A stretch of 64,000 nt of DNA from Spirosoma fluviale. GTDB lineage: Bacteria; Bacteroidota; Bacteroidia; Cytophagales; Spirosomataceae. Where the stretch lies: NCBI GenBank assembly GCA_945901025.1, contig CAMDJW010000008.1, forward strand, positions 52,200-116,199, written 5' to 3'. The translations under genes and the position numbers were made by a program. Shown here piece by piece: positions 1 to 9,869 of the stretch. The first letter of the stretch is position 1, and each line of letters opens with the position of its first letter. Below the pieces are notes generated by a model that was given only the letters and a program-made list of their open reading frames with translations, did not search any database and was not told the origin of the DNA.

Positions 1-497
1 AGCTCAGTAGGGTAGGCTTCAGGGAAATTAGGGTGCTTGGCTTCTAGGTAACGTGCGGCCCAACCGCTATTCTCGTATTTCAAGGCATCTGAGGCTGAAT
101 CCCAAATGTCCATCGACCTAAAATGCGAATAACTTGGTTGGGGATAGGCCACAGCCTGCACAATTTTTAATCGGTTTTCCTTATGTAAGGATTGAAATCC
201 TTTTAAGGATGGATGAAGTCCTAATTCAGTACCTTCCAAAGGTAATATTTTTTTGTCCGGCAACATGACTGTCGACCGAATGCTATTCAATTTAGACAAC
301 ATATTCAATGGAATAACGGTATTTAAACCATCATTCCCTCCACTTAAAACGATGATCACAAGGATGTTACCTTCGGCAACTGTTTGAGCTAATTCGGATT
401 GTGATCCAAAACCTAGTGATTCGTAAGGAATAGAAGAGAACAATGCAGGCAAGGCTGCCGCATGAGTCATTTGATGTATAAATTTTCTTCTGTCCAT
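1..497 (-). CDS. DUF1501 family protein (5' part only; runs off the window)
   Basis: The gene reads leftward from an ATG at 495-497 and is still open at base 1, so only about 165 residues are visible. The N-terminus MDRRKFIHQ has the twin-arginine RRKF pattern of a Tat-type or sec-like export signal, followed by a short hydrophobic stretch. The segment LSGGNDGLNTV around residues 52-62 is the recognisable DUF1501 opening, a family related to alkaline-phosphatase-fold hydrolases of unknown substrate. It starts one base after the stop of the DUF1800 gene, so the two are almost certainly co-transcribed; DUF1800 followed by DUF1501 is a standard pair in Bacteroidota and Planctomycetes. The reaction is unknown. 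Family assignment is confident; the C-terminal half cannot be judged. Confidence 0.88.
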   Translation of the reverse strand, partial: MDRRKFIHQMTHAAALPALFSSIPYESLGFGSQSELAQTVAEGNILVIIVLSGGNDGLNTVIPLNMLSKLNSIRSTVMLPDKKILPLEGTELGLHPSLKGFQSLHKENRLKIVQAVAYPQPSYSHFRSMDIWDSASDALKYENSGWAARYLEAKHPNFPEAYPTE

Positions 498-498
498 A

Positions 499-2247
499 TT
501 AAAACAAGTGGATTTCTCCCATTTGGAATAAGGCGCCAAACAAATTTTCTAGTCGGTTACTTAAAATAGATCGAGTCTCTTCAGTCTGTTTACTCATGTG
601 CGACTGATATAATTGCGTGTAATACGACGGGGCGTTTCCTCCCAATACACTCGCTTTAATACGTTCTTTGGACTTAGCAGAAATAGGTGCGCTCATGATT
701 TTTTCTACCGTTTCATCAATAACTAGGTCGATGTTATCAGGAGATTTCAATAAGCTGACAAATTTAATTTTGTCTATTTGATTGTGTACATTCCCTTTGG
801 TATCACCTGAGCCAACCCATGCGCCCCATTTGGCAATTCCATTTCCTGAATTAGACCTTTTAGCGATTGTATCCGAATTAATCCAAAACAAGTCGTAAAC
901 GGGTTCTTGGTAATAAGCAGGCCAGCCAGATACACTAGGTGGGTCCGTAAAGTTTAAACCAATGTTACCCATTTCCCACTGCAAACTTTTGTATTTGTAA
1001 AAATTGGCGGTAAGGGGGTCTGAGTATCTCTTTGGAATATCCCCTCCTCCCGTATTAAATAAATACATGTCAAATTCTTTATAAAACCCAAACATAAATT
1101 CAATGGGAGATTTGATCATGGAATTATAAAACGAGTTGTCGTAAAAATGAGCACTACCTAAAAGAGCACGAAGTGGAACTTTAAGTTCGTAATTGTTTTT
1201 ACGAAGTAGGTCGGCCATAGGTACTATGACATTTTTTTCTACCGTATCAGTAATGATTGGATAACAGAAAAATTGGTAAAGTCTTCTACATAGGTATAAA
1301 GCACATTCGTTCGTATTAAAGAGCATATCGATGGCTTCATCTAATTCTTTTTTACCATCTTGACCTTTTCGACCTTTTATTACTCGATTGCCATAAAAAG
1401 CAGAAAACTTTTTATCGTCTGTATCGTGATTCCATTCATTGAATATGTTGGTGATAGGACCTGTTGTTTTTCTAATACTATCCCAACTAAATTGCCAACC
1501 CACTAATAAGCGAGCCATTTCACTCACATCTTGCTCTGTAAATTGAGATCCAGGTCCTTTGCCTACCGTAAATAGTTCCTGTAGTTCTCGGGCATAATTT
1601 TCATCAGGTTTGTTTTTCTGACTGCTTTGTAAGTTTAAATAGTCCAACATAGTTGGATCCAAAGTAATTTTGTATATCGTGGTTTTGTAAGACTCAAAGG
1701 AAGTGTTAAAAAGAGTCATGTAGTGCTGATACAACATTTTGACACTTCCTTTTCCAGCCGCTAATAAATTATGAAGGAAAAATACCATGCGCCAGTGTAC
1801 CGAAGTACTTTGCTGAATCATGTTTCTAAAAAGCCATGCATCATGAGAACTATGTCTCGGTCCTGGCGATCCATTATTAGGCTCGGGAACAAATACATAT
1901 TCTTTGCCCGGTTCTACATAAAAGTGTAATTGTTTTTCTGTTTCCTCCTTTGTGATTTCGTAATCATAGTCATTGACCGGAACGCTCGGTTGCTTTTCAG
2001 GCGTGAAGATTAAGTCTAAAGATTTCTGTAGCGAAAGGTTATTGAGATCTAATAAATGCCTACTTCCATAACCTGTTAAAACACGATTTAACAGATGTTT
2101 CTTTTGGGCAGTTCCCCAAGTTCCGGTATATGCTTCGAGGCCAGTATTGACAATCGTTCTCGACACTCGGGCCTGCTCGATTTTAGAGAAATCGACGTTT
2201 TCTTTACGAAACTGGGCCACTAAATCTACTTTTTTTGTATTTTGCAT
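499..2247 (-). CDS. DUF1800 family protein
   Basis: This 582-residue protein has the family landmarks in order: a HLLNR motif at about 51-55 (consensus HLLRR), HWRMVFFLHN at 151-160, ENYARELQELFTVG at 217-230, and TEQDV at 237-241 followed by ARLLVGW. These are diagnostic of DUF1800. I see no clear signal peptide at this start. The function of DUF1800 is not established; it nearly always sits with a DUF1501 gene, as here, where the downstream start lies one base beyond this stop. A role in export or handling of a secreted substrate has been suggested from context only. The 79-bp gap to the divergent Rieske gene should hold promoters for both directions. Confidence 0.9.
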   Translation of the reverse strand: MQNTKKVDLVAQFRKENVDFSKIEQARVSRTIVNTGLEAYTGTWGTAQKKHLLNRVLTGYGSRHLLDLNNLSLQKSLDLIFTPEKQPSVPVNDYDYEITKEETEKQLHFYVEPGKEYVFVPEPNNGSPGPRHSSHDAWLFRNMIQQSTSVHWRMVFFLHNLLAAGKGSVKMLYQHYMTLFNTSFESYKTTIYKITLDPTMLDYLNLQSSQKNKPDENYARELQELFTVGKGPGSQFTEQDVSEMARLLVGWQFSWDSIRKTTGPITNIFNEWNHDTDDKKFSAFYGNRVIKGRKGQDGKKELDEAIDMLFNTNECALYLCRRLYQFFCYPIITDTVEKNVIVPMADLLRKNNYELKVPLRALLGSAHFYDNSFYNSMIKSPIEFMFGFYKEFDMYLFNTGGGDIPKRYSDPLTANFYKYKSLQWEMGNIGLNFTDPPSVSGWPAYYQEPVYDLFWINSDTIAKRSNSGNGIAKWGAWVGSGDTKGNVHNQIDKIKFVSLLKSPDNIDLVIDETVEKIMSAPISAKSKERIKASVLGGNAPSYYTQLYQSHMSKQTEETRSILSNRLENLFGALFQMGEIHLF

Positions 2248-2326
2248 CAGAACTAAAACATTTCAAATATAAAATTATTTTTTTAAAATAATGTTATAAC
2301 TGATTTAACGGTCATTTTTTTTATCC

Positions 2327-2833
2327 ATGAAAAGAAGAGAATTTACAAGAAAGACCTGCCCGGCATTGGTGCTTGCCATTATTGGAAGCACTCTTTTAGA
2401 TTCGTGTGATAATGCAAAAGAGGAAACAGCAGTGATCGTTCCCCAGGAGGAAAAAGAGTATCTGGATCAAATGAAGGCGATTGGTACTACGGGATTTTTA
2501 CTGGTTCAAAATAAGGTGTATTTTAACTTAAAGCATGCGACTTATTCGAAGTTGTTGACAGCTACTAATTTTGTGAATGATTTAAATAATGGAGTGCTGT
2601 TGCTAAGGCAGAGTGATTCAAGCTTGCTGGCTTTTGATAATTGCTGCCCACATTTGGGGACTAAAAACCAATGGAGCTTTCAGAGCAATAAATTTAGGTG
2701 TGCTAATCATGGCAATAGCTTTGGGATTGATTCAGTTCAAATAGCTAATTGTAGTTCAAATAGTACTTATGGCAACTTGCGCTCGTTTAAAACCTTGCTC
2801 TATAAGGATTTATTGACCGTGGATTTTAGTTGA
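2327..2833 (+). CDS. Rieske [2Fe-2S] lipoprotein, stand-alone
   Basis: A 168-residue protein. The N-terminus MKRREFTRK is followed by a hydrophobic segment and a lipobox-like LLDSC with Cys27, so a lipoprotein anchored in an envelope membrane is likely. The Rieske cluster motifs are intact: C107-P-H109 and C125-A-N-H128, 15 residues apart between inner ligands, within a beta-rich domain covering about 55-168. Rieske domains of this size are found in small ferredoxin-like subunits and as isolated periplasmic proteins. There is no oxygenase or cytochrome bc partner next to it. A second, related stand-alone Rieske lipoprotein occurs at 49161-49610. The electron partner is unknown. It converges on the MazEF pair with a 12-bp gap. 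Confidence 0.85.
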   Translation: MKRREFTRKTCPALVLAIIGSTLLDSCDNAKEETAVIVPQEEKEYLDQMKAIGTTGFLLVQNKVYFNLKHATYSKLLTATNFVNDLNNGVLLLRQSDSSLLAFDNCCPHLGTKNQWSFQSNKFRCANHGNSFGIDSVQIANCSSNSTYGNLRSFKTLLYKDLLTVDFS

Positions 2834-2845
2834 CATGCGTGTAAA

Positions 2846-3169
2846 CTAATCCACAAATGCTTCTCTAATCGTTTCTTTTGTTTTTTGAATTTCTGCTTCA
2901 GTTAAAGAGCCTAGTATTTTTATGATTCTTTTACGATCAATCGTTCCGATTTGATCGATAGCTAACCAGCCGACGGTATTTTGCAAATTTATTTTTATTC
3001 TGGTGGGAAAATTTTTTGAATTAGTCGTTAAAGGGGCAATGACAATCGTCTGCAGGTATTTATTCATTTCGTTTGGTGAAATGATCACACAAGGTCTAGT
3101 TTTTTTCATTTCACTCCCTTGCGTAGGATCCAGATTGACTAAAACGAATTGATATTGTTTTAAGTCCAT
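2846..3169 (-). CDS. mazF: MazF/PemK-family mRNA interferase toxin
   Basis: This 107-residue protein has the PemK/MazF fold signature: an N-terminal strand with LVNLDPTQGSE, then KTRPCVIISPN and IVIAPLTTN, and the C-terminal GWLAIDQIGTIDR region. MazF toxins are sequence-specific endoribonucleases acting in the cytoplasm; the conserved Arg in TRP and the Thr of PLTT belong to the active-site surface. The start ATG (3167-3169) lies inside the end of the antitoxin gene, overlapping by 10 bp, the usual arrangement for translational coupling. Length matches the family (105-120). The cleavage sequence cannot be read from the protein. Identification is firm. Confidence 0.93.
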   Translation of the reverse strand: MDLKQYQFVLVNLDPTQGSEMKKTRPCVIISPNEMNKYLQTIVIAPLTTNSKNFPTRIKINLQNTVGWLAIDQIGTIDRKRIIKILGSLTEAEIQKTKETIREAFVD

Positions 3170-3405
3170 TCCTCAAATGTTTCATCTTCAAATACATCAG
3201 TGATAAGTGTTTGATCATCGCCTGATTTATGCATCTTTTCAAATGCGTTTTCCCAATTTTTCCTAGGTTCCAAAACCGGTTTGATGATGATGCATTCTTT
3301 TTCTAACAAAAGCTCTACCGAATCGTTGATGTTGTATTTTTCTAAAATTGTTTTACTGAGACGTATACCTTTTGAATTGCCGATAGGGATGACTGAAACT
3401 TGCAT
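3160..3405 (-). CDS. mazE: MazE-type AbrB/SpoVT antitoxin
   Basis: This 81-residue protein begins with a swapped-hairpin AbrB domain: VIPIGNSKGIRLSK at about 5-18 followed by ILEKYNINDSVELL, the standard MazE DNA-binding motif. The acidic C-terminal tail (about 60-81, rich in D and E) is the part that would wrap around and block the toxin. It is the first gene of the pair and overlaps mazF by 10 bp. MazE-MazF complexes normally repress their own promoter, which would lie in 3406-3490, an A+T-rich stretch where I see no obvious long palindrome. Family assignment is strong. Confidence 0.92.
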   Translation of the reverse strand: MQVSVIPIGNSKGIRLSKTILEKYNINDSVELLLEKECIIIKPVLEPRKNWENAFEKMHKSGDDQTLITDVFEDETFEEWT

Positions 3406-3490
3406 GATTTTAATTTATGTAATTACTAAGTTATTACATTTTTATCTTAATTGCGAATTAGGTATCCTTGTTTTTATGATATTTTCAAAA

Positions 3491-4498
3491 TCATTCCCCT
3501 TGATCCACTTTTTTGATAAACGAAATAACCCCATTCATATAGGTTTTTTGATCATCCCACATGGCCAAATGGCTTCCGTTTGGACAATATAAATATTCGC
3601 CATGTTGGACCATTTTACTTTGTTCTTCCATGGCTTTGGGATCCATGGTGTCATATTTGGCACCGATCATCAACGTAGGTATGGAGATTTCCTTCAGTCG
3701 ATTTTTAATATCCCAATTAGCAAGCAGGCCAGAAATTCCAAATTCACTAGGTCCTTGCATTTGCGTATAGATGGCATTGTTACCATGCTTAAATGATCTG
3801 TTTAAGGCGTCTGGCCAGTTGGCAAGCCGACAAATATGCTCGTGGTAAAAATTGGGAATTAACAGCTCCATGTACCTTGGATTAGCGAAATCTTTTTTCG
3901 ACTCGATGGCTCTGATCTCGTCGAGTATTTTGGGATCCATTTGTTTCGCCAAAACTTCTTCGGCATATTTTCCATATTCGGGGGCACTGGCGACCATGTT
4001 GGATACGAGCAGCGCTTTCATGTTTTTTTGATATTTCAGGGCATATTCCATGCCCAAGATTCCACCCCAAGAATTTCCGATGATGTAAAAATTAGATTGA
4101 TCAGCACCTATGGCTTTTCGGACCTGCTCCACTTCTTCCACAAAGCGCTCGGTCTTCCAAAGTGTGGTATCGTTTGGCTGATCACTGTAATAGGAACCGA
4201 GTTGGTCATATTCATAAAATTCAAATCCCTCTCTTTGGAAAAATGTTTCAAAACACTCCATGTATTCATGCGTCATGGCGGGTCCACCGTGCAGCAATAG
4301 GATCTTGATTTTCGGGTTATTGCCAAAACGTTTAGTCCATACATTAAAGGTACCTTTGGGCGTTTTGATGGGAATTAATTTAACTCCAGCAGCCTCCAAG
4401 GTATCTGGATAGTTGAAAAAATTAGAAACTGTTTCTGATGTTTTGGTACATGAAACAAAGGCAAAAAGAGATACTAAGATGAGTGGTAAACGTTTCAT
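3491..4498 (-). CDS. Proline iminopeptidase-like alpha/beta hydrolase lipoprotein
   Basis: A 335-residue protein with lipobox FAFVSC (Cys17), so probably envelope-anchored. The alpha/beta hydrolase features are complete: oxyanion-loop HGGPA at 70-74 (typical of prolyl aminopeptidases, which carry HGGPG), nucleophile elbow GNSWGG with Ser143, catalytic Asp around 283 (GAKYDTMDP) and His310 (NGSHLAMWDD). The DQLGSYYSD stretch at 98-106 also matches proline iminopeptidases. It should release N-terminal proline or similar residues from peptides, although related amidases act on other small substrates. It is the last gene of a leftward group (GH30, double cupin, sulfatase, this gene) with a 56-bp gap from the sulfatase, so it is probably part of that operon. 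Confidence 0.83.
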   Translation of the reverse strand: MKRLPLILVSLFAFVSCTKTSETVSNFFNYPDTLEAAGVKLIPIKTPKGTFNVWTKRFGNNPKIKILLLHGGPAMTHEYMECFETFFQREGFEFYEYDQLGSYYSDQPNDTTLWKTERFVEEVEQVRKAIGADQSNFYIIGNSWGGILGMEYALKYQKNMKALLVSNMVASAPEYGKYAEEVLAKQMDPKILDEIRAIESKKDFANPRYMELLIPNFYHEHICRLANWPDALNRSFKHGNNAIYTQMQGPSEFGISGLLANWDIKNRLKEISIPTLMIGAKYDTMDPKAMEEQSKMVQHGEYLYCPNGSHLAMWDDQKTYMNGVISFIKKVDQGE

Positions 4499-4554
4499 AG
4501 CGTAAAGGATTTGTATAGGTTTGAAACTTATTTTTTGTTTAAAAAATAAAATTT

Positions 4555-5982
4555 TTAATTCGTCACCATCCCTGGTTCTAATAATGCCCTCGGACGGTTG
4601 CTTTCACCTGGTTTAGGAATGGGTCCCGATTGAATCGTTTTATGTGCGTCATTTTTTAAATTCAAAAAGGACTTTTCTTGTATCCGATTCACAAATTCAA
4701 ATGGATCATTTTTTCTAATGTATAATTCAGATCCCTTCTCTCCATTTCCCCAATTGGTAAACCTCCACTCTTTATGTATTAGGGTTTGTCCCATGACGTC
4801 CGATTTTGTTTTAGGGTCATAGTGAAAAACAAGGCTTTTGGCATAAGTCGGTGCGTTATTTTTACCCTTCATATAGGGAAGCAATGATTTTCCGTCCAAT
4901 TTCGAAAGGTCATTTTCCCCTGTTAATGAAAGAAGGGTGGGGTACAAATCCAACAATTCTACCGGTTGGTCTAACACTTTACCTTTCGGAATTCCTGCAC
5001 CAGCCATGATAAAAGGAACTCTCGTGGAGGCATCAAAGGCACTTAATTTCGCCCATAAACCTTCATGATCGCCCAAATGAAAGCCATTGTCACCCACTAA
5101 CACCACGACCGTATTTTCCCAAAGCCCATTCTTGTCCATCACTTCCATGAGCTCTCCCACGTGCGCATCTGTAAAGGATATGCAGGCATAATATCCTTGA
5201 ATGGCAGCCGCTCTAGAATCTGGTTGGGCAAATCCCGATAATTCCGTTTGCATCGCCACAGCAGGTATATTAAGCATTTTAGGATCTTCGCGAATCTGGA
5301 TTTTGTCGACCGGATATAAATCAAAATATTTCTTAGGCGCGGTCCAAGGTAAATGAGGCTTATGAAATCCTGCAGCTAAAAAGAAGGGTTGGTCTTTCTT
5401 GGCGGCCAACAAATCTTTTATGGTTTTAGTGTTTAAACCATCCCTGGTTTTACTTCCATCAGTTGTCAATACATAGGCTTTTGGCCTTCCATCCCCTCCA
5501 CCATAGCGGGTGTCAATCGCCGCTTTTTCTTCAGCATCTATACTCGCTTCATCACTGTAGTAATTCCAGGACATCTCATCGCTCATTTTTGCATTATGAA
5601 AAACCTTACCTGCTCCAGCCGTAAAATAACCTTGATTCTTAAAATATTGTGGCAATAAAACCGCATCGGGCATTGCCTTTCTTGCGGGTACATTTAATAC
5701 ATAAACGCCTGTATTTTCAGGTCTTTTTCCACTCAAAAAAGAAACTCGACTGGGATTACAAAGAGGATATTGACAATAAGCTCGATCAAACATCACACCC
5801 ATGGCAGCTAATCGGTCTATGTTCGGTGTTTTGACTTGATTATTTCCGTAGCAACCTAAACTCGTGTTCAGGTCATCGACGACGATCAATAAAACATTGG
5901 TCTTTTTAGCCTTGATTTGGGCTGATGAAAGAAGGGGCATTGCAAATAAGAGGAGCGCAAAAAAGTATGTATGTGATTTCAT
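4555..5982 (-). CDS. Sulfatase, iduronate-2-sulfatase-like, secreted
   Basis: A 475-residue protein from the ATG at 5982 (MKSHTYFFALLLF, a normal signal peptide). A longer frame to 6024 would overlap the upstream cupin gene and has no signal at its start; the chosen start leaves an 11-bp gap. The N-terminal metal site VVDD (Asp36-37) and the sulfatase signature C75-N-P-S-R are present; Cys75 would be converted to formylglycine by a maturation enzyme that is not in this window. GDNGFHLGDHEG and the ASTRVPF segment match iduronate-2-sulfatase relatives rather than arylsulfatase A. It should remove sulfate esters from a polysaccharide in the periplasm. The GH30 glycosidase in the same operon suggests a sulfated glycan substrate. 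Confidence 0.9.
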   Translation of the reverse strand: MKSHTYFFALLLFAMPLLSSAQIKAKKTNVLLIVVDDLNTSLGCYGNNQVKTPNIDRLAAMGVMFDRAYCQYPLCNPSRVSFLSGKRPENTGVYVLNVPARKAMPDAVLLPQYFKNQGYFTAGAGKVFHNAKMSDEMSWNYYSDEASIDAEEKAAIDTRYGGGDGRPKAYVLTTDGSKTRDGLNTKTIKDLLAAKKDQPFFLAAGFHKPHLPWTAPKKYFDLYPVDKIQIREDPKMLNIPAVAMQTELSGFAQPDSRAAAIQGYYACISFTDAHVGELMEVMDKNGLWENTVVVLVGDNGFHLGDHEGLWAKLSAFDASTRVPFIMAGAGIPKGKVLDQPVELLDLYPTLLSLTGENDLSKLDGKSLLPYMKGKNNAPTYAKSLVFHYDPKTKSDVMGQTLIHKEWRFTNWGNGEKGSELYIRKNDPFEFVNRIQEKSFLNLKNDAHKTIQSGPIPKPGESNRPRALLEPGMVTN

Positions 5983-5993
5983 TTTATATTTTT

Positions 5994-6755
5994 TTAATTC
6001 CACTGAATGGCATAATATTGGCAAGGTTTGTTGCCCACGTTGGTAATGTTATGCAGCACCTTAGATCCCAAACGAATGACATCTCCCGGTTTTGCTAATT
6101 CTTTATTATCTCCAATCCTTTCCTCCGCATTTCCGTCCATCATCAGGATAATTTCTTCATTGGCATGCGTGTGCGGATCGTGACTTTGTTGGCCCACATT
6201 CAAAGTCGTCACATGAATATCAAAACGATTCAACATCGCTGTGGCTCTGTCAAAAAACTGTCGGCCCCCGCCTTTAGCCGTCGGTTTAAATACGGCGCTT
6301 TCCCAAGGAACGATAAAGGATCCGCCCGCTTTTATTCCCCTCTCTTCATTCATGGGGGATTTCGCCAAATAGCTCATCTCATAAAGTTCGGCCAAGACAC
6401 CTTCGGTATTTTCGAAAATAATTTGATCCTTAGGCATGACAGTAACCATGCTTCCGACTTGCAAAACCTGCTCTTTACCGCCTAAGCTAATCTTCAAATT
6501 TCCGTTTTTTAGAATGAAAAAATATTCTCTATCTGCGGATGCTTTTAAGGTATATTTCTTCTTTCCCTTGATCCGAATCACATTCATTTCCTGTAATTTT
6601 AAGGCATCTCCTTCGCCTTTGAAAACAGAAGATTTAGAGCCGAATTTCGTTTTGACTATTCGCTCGTCGATTGAATAAACCTTGGATTCCAATAAGGGAA
6701 TTTGGCCGAATAAAGGCTTTGAAATGAGTAAGCAGAATAGGAGAATATATTTCAT
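5994..6755 (-). CDS. Exported double-cupin protein
   Basis: A 253-residue protein from the ATG at 6755; a 6-residue longer start (6773) is possible but the shorter one begins directly with the signal peptide MKYILLFCLLISKPLFG. Two cupin barrels are visible: an N-terminal one at about 50-130 that lacks the histidine motif, and a C-terminal one at about 180-250 with H195-T-H197 and E201 in a complete cupin motif 1 (G, six residues, HxH, three residues, E, six residues, G), so only the second is likely to bind metal. The substrate is unknown; extracytoplasmic cupins near glycosidases may act on sugars or uronic acids. It sits between GH30 and the sulfatase with gaps of 51 and 11 bp, consistent with one operon. 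Confidence 0.8.
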   Translation of the reverse strand: MKYILLFCLLISKPLFGQIPLLESKVYSIDERIVKTKFGSKSSVFKGEGDALKLQEMNVIRIKGKKKYTLKASADREYFFILKNGNLKISLGGKEQVLQVGSMVTVMPKDQIIFENTEGVLAELYEMSYLAKSPMNEERGIKAGGSFIVPWESAVFKPTAKGGGRQFFDRATAMLNRFDIHVTTLNVGQQSHDPHTHANEEIILMMDGNAEERIGDNKELAKPGDVIRLGSKVLHNITNVGNKPCQYYAIQWN

Positions 6756-6806
6756 AGAATAGGTTTTAGACAAAAGGTAAATAACGTCAATTTATACCCA
6801 ACATGT

Positions 6807-8387
6807 TTATTTAATGTCATACACGAGGGTTACTATAGATTGTTTAGGGATTTGAATTTGAGAAGCATTAACTTGTTGGTAAGCTAAGTTCTTCATTTCC
6901 GAAGTCGTAAAACTGTCTATTTTTTTGTTGTTTTTCACCTCAGGTATTTCAGTTTTAAATGATTCCCCTTGATTGACTAAAACTAAAACGACTTTCTTTT
7001 TATCCCTAAATCCAGAAATCTTGCATTTTTCCTGATCGATATTCACCTCTATTCTTTGCATGTTGGGCCTAATGAATCTCGAGTAATTACCTAAGGTCCA
7101 AAGCAGTTTTGAATCAAATAAATCGGCGTCATATTTATTAACTTCTTTTTCTCCTTTTTGATCCTTATTGAATATATAAATCAAACCATCCTTAAAGTCA
7201 TTTGCGCTAACGGAAAGCCACCAACTCCATGAGGAAGCGTGGGAATTGACTAAATCAGCATGAATCACATTAGCTACATAAAGGGCCGTTTTCATGCCTA
7301 AATCGACCACTCCGCCTTTAATTTCTCCCGCATTTTCACCTAAAATGCAATATTCCGATTGCCAGTATCCTACCTTGTATTGCTCGACTTCCGTATGTAG
7401 ATCATTACGTTTTTTGATCAATAAAGATTCAGGTGAGGTGGTGAAATAACTATGGCCACAGACTAATTTTTCAACGGACTTCAAATCGCCTAAATAATGT
7501 GGACTAGTGGGACTAAAAAAAGTTTCTATCTGATTGTCTTGTTGGACATTTTTTCGATTCGAATTTTTCTGATATAAATAATCAATCTGACCTGCCTCTG
7601 GAATTACGATGCTCGTTTTAAGGCCTTTTGTTTCAAAATGTAGGGCTAATTTTCTAACCGCCCATGCCATATCGGTATTGTTTATCGGTGTACCTTCTTG
7701 GGATGCCTTGCCATTTTTTCCAGGACCCCAGTCCCATTGAGGTTCGTTGAACGGGCTTAGGTAGTTGAACTTAAAGTGTGCCGAAACCTTAAGAAGATAA
7801 TCAGTCCACTCGTTTATTTTATCTGAATTAAAATTCCATTCGCCTAATTTGCCAGAGCCAATAGCCAATCTATTTTTGGTCATCTCTACCGGGGAAGAAT
7901 TTAAAAACCCTAACGTATAGGGTACTCCGTATTTTTTTGCTGCATGTAGAAAAAATTGTTGGCCTTCTTGCTTTTTCCAATCCCAAACACCTTCCGAATA
8001 AAAGCTTTCTGCTCGTCGCCATTCATTGGTTATTTTACTATCAATTCCCTGCTCAGTACTTCCAGCTCCTATATTAAATCGCCATAGGGAGAGCCCTATT
8101 CCTTTCGGATTTCCTTGTGCATCTTTTTCTTGGCTAAAAAGCCATTCCGCGATTTTATTTTTTTTCGCTTGTGGGAAGTATTTTCCGACCATCGCGATGG
8201 ACCAACAATCCGACGCGCCAAAGCTGTGCATCGTTTGAAATGTTTTTTGTGGATCTAAGGTGATTTTTTGTGAAGGCGATGTGAATGGATTAAAAAATAA
8301 CAATCCGATTAAAAGCCAAAACCTACTACATGTATGTTTAATCAAATTTTTGTTGGCCTGATTCGGCATTTTTTCTTGTAAGTTCAT
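6807..8387 (-). CDS. GH30-family glycoside hydrolase (endo-beta-1,6-galactanase-like)
   Basis: About 526 residues from ATG 8387; the longest frame starts at a GTG (8405), and an ATG at 8369 is also possible. A signal peptide follows (FWLLIGLLFFNPFTSPSQ). The fold is a (beta/alpha)8 barrel with a C-terminal beta domain. LSPFNEPQWDW contains the acid/base Glu215 and GYWQSEYCILG the nucleophile Glu345, the two GH30 catalytic glutamates. SFGASDCWS near the N-terminus and the WSWWLSVS segment also fit the GH30 subgroup containing endo-beta-1,6-galactanases. It would cut beta-1,6-linked galactan or a similar branch polymer such as arabinogalactan side chains. It is first in the leftward operon with the cupin, sulfatase and peptidase. 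Subfamily substrate is inferred, not proven. Confidence 0.82.
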   Translation of the reverse strand: MNLQEKMPNQANKNLIKHTCSRFWLLIGLLFFNPFTSPSQKITLDPQKTFQTMHSFGASDCWSIAMVGKYFPQAKKNKIAEWLFSQEKDAQGNPKGIGLSLWRFNIGAGSTEQGIDSKITNEWRRAESFYSEGVWDWKKQEGQQFFLHAAKKYGVPYTLGFLNSSPVEMTKNRLAIGSGKLGEWNFNSDKINEWTDYLLKVSAHFKFNYLSPFNEPQWDWGPGKNGKASQEGTPINNTDMAWAVRKLALHFETKGLKTSIVIPEAGQIDYLYQKNSNRKNVQQDNQIETFFSPTSPHYLGDLKSVEKLVCGHSYFTTSPESLLIKKRNDLHTEVEQYKVGYWQSEYCILGENAGEIKGGVVDLGMKTALYVANVIHADLVNSHASSWSWWLSVSANDFKDGLIYIFNKDQKGEKEVNKYDADLFDSKLLWTLGNYSRFIRPNMQRIEVNIDQEKCKISGFRDKKKVVLVLVNQGESFKTEIPEVKNNKKIDSFTTSEMKNLAYQQVNASQIQIPKQSIVTLVYDIK

Positions 8388-8412
8388 AAGCGTCTTTAAA
8401 AACACATTTAAA

Positions 8413-8445
8413 TTTGGTTTGAAAAAATCATTTTGCCTATATTTT
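8413..8445 (+). promoter_or_regulatory. Candidate Bacteroidota-type promoter for the sulfhydrylase gene
   Basis: TTTG at 8413-8416 and TATATTTT at 8438-8445 are separated by 21 bp, matching the Bacteroidota housekeeping pattern TTTG, 19-21 bp, TAnnTTTG except for the last base. The predicted start of transcription would be near 8452, giving a leader of about 43 nt. No SAM-riboswitch-like structure is visible in it. Confidence 0.35.
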
Positions 8446-8458
8446 TTTATAAATTTAA

Positions 8459-9805
<1,347 letters not shown>

Positions 9806-9810
9806 TAAAG

Positions 9811-9846
9811 AATCGGGCTTCAAATTGAGGCCCGATTTTATTTTTT
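9811..9846 (+). terminator. Rho-independent terminator after the sulfhydrylase gene
   Basis: An 8-bp perfect stem (AATCGGGC at 9811-9818 with GCCCGATT at 9830-9837) with an 11-nt loop is followed by a T-rich tail. It begins 6 bp after the stop codon. Confidence 0.9.
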
Positions 9847-9869
9847 GAGTGTATTGCTTTTGAAAACCT

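Noticed and set aside
3281..3592. Plus-strand frame opposite the MazE/peptidase junction
   Set aside because: Shadow of the MazE gene; it has a methionine-rich artificial start and no family resemblance.
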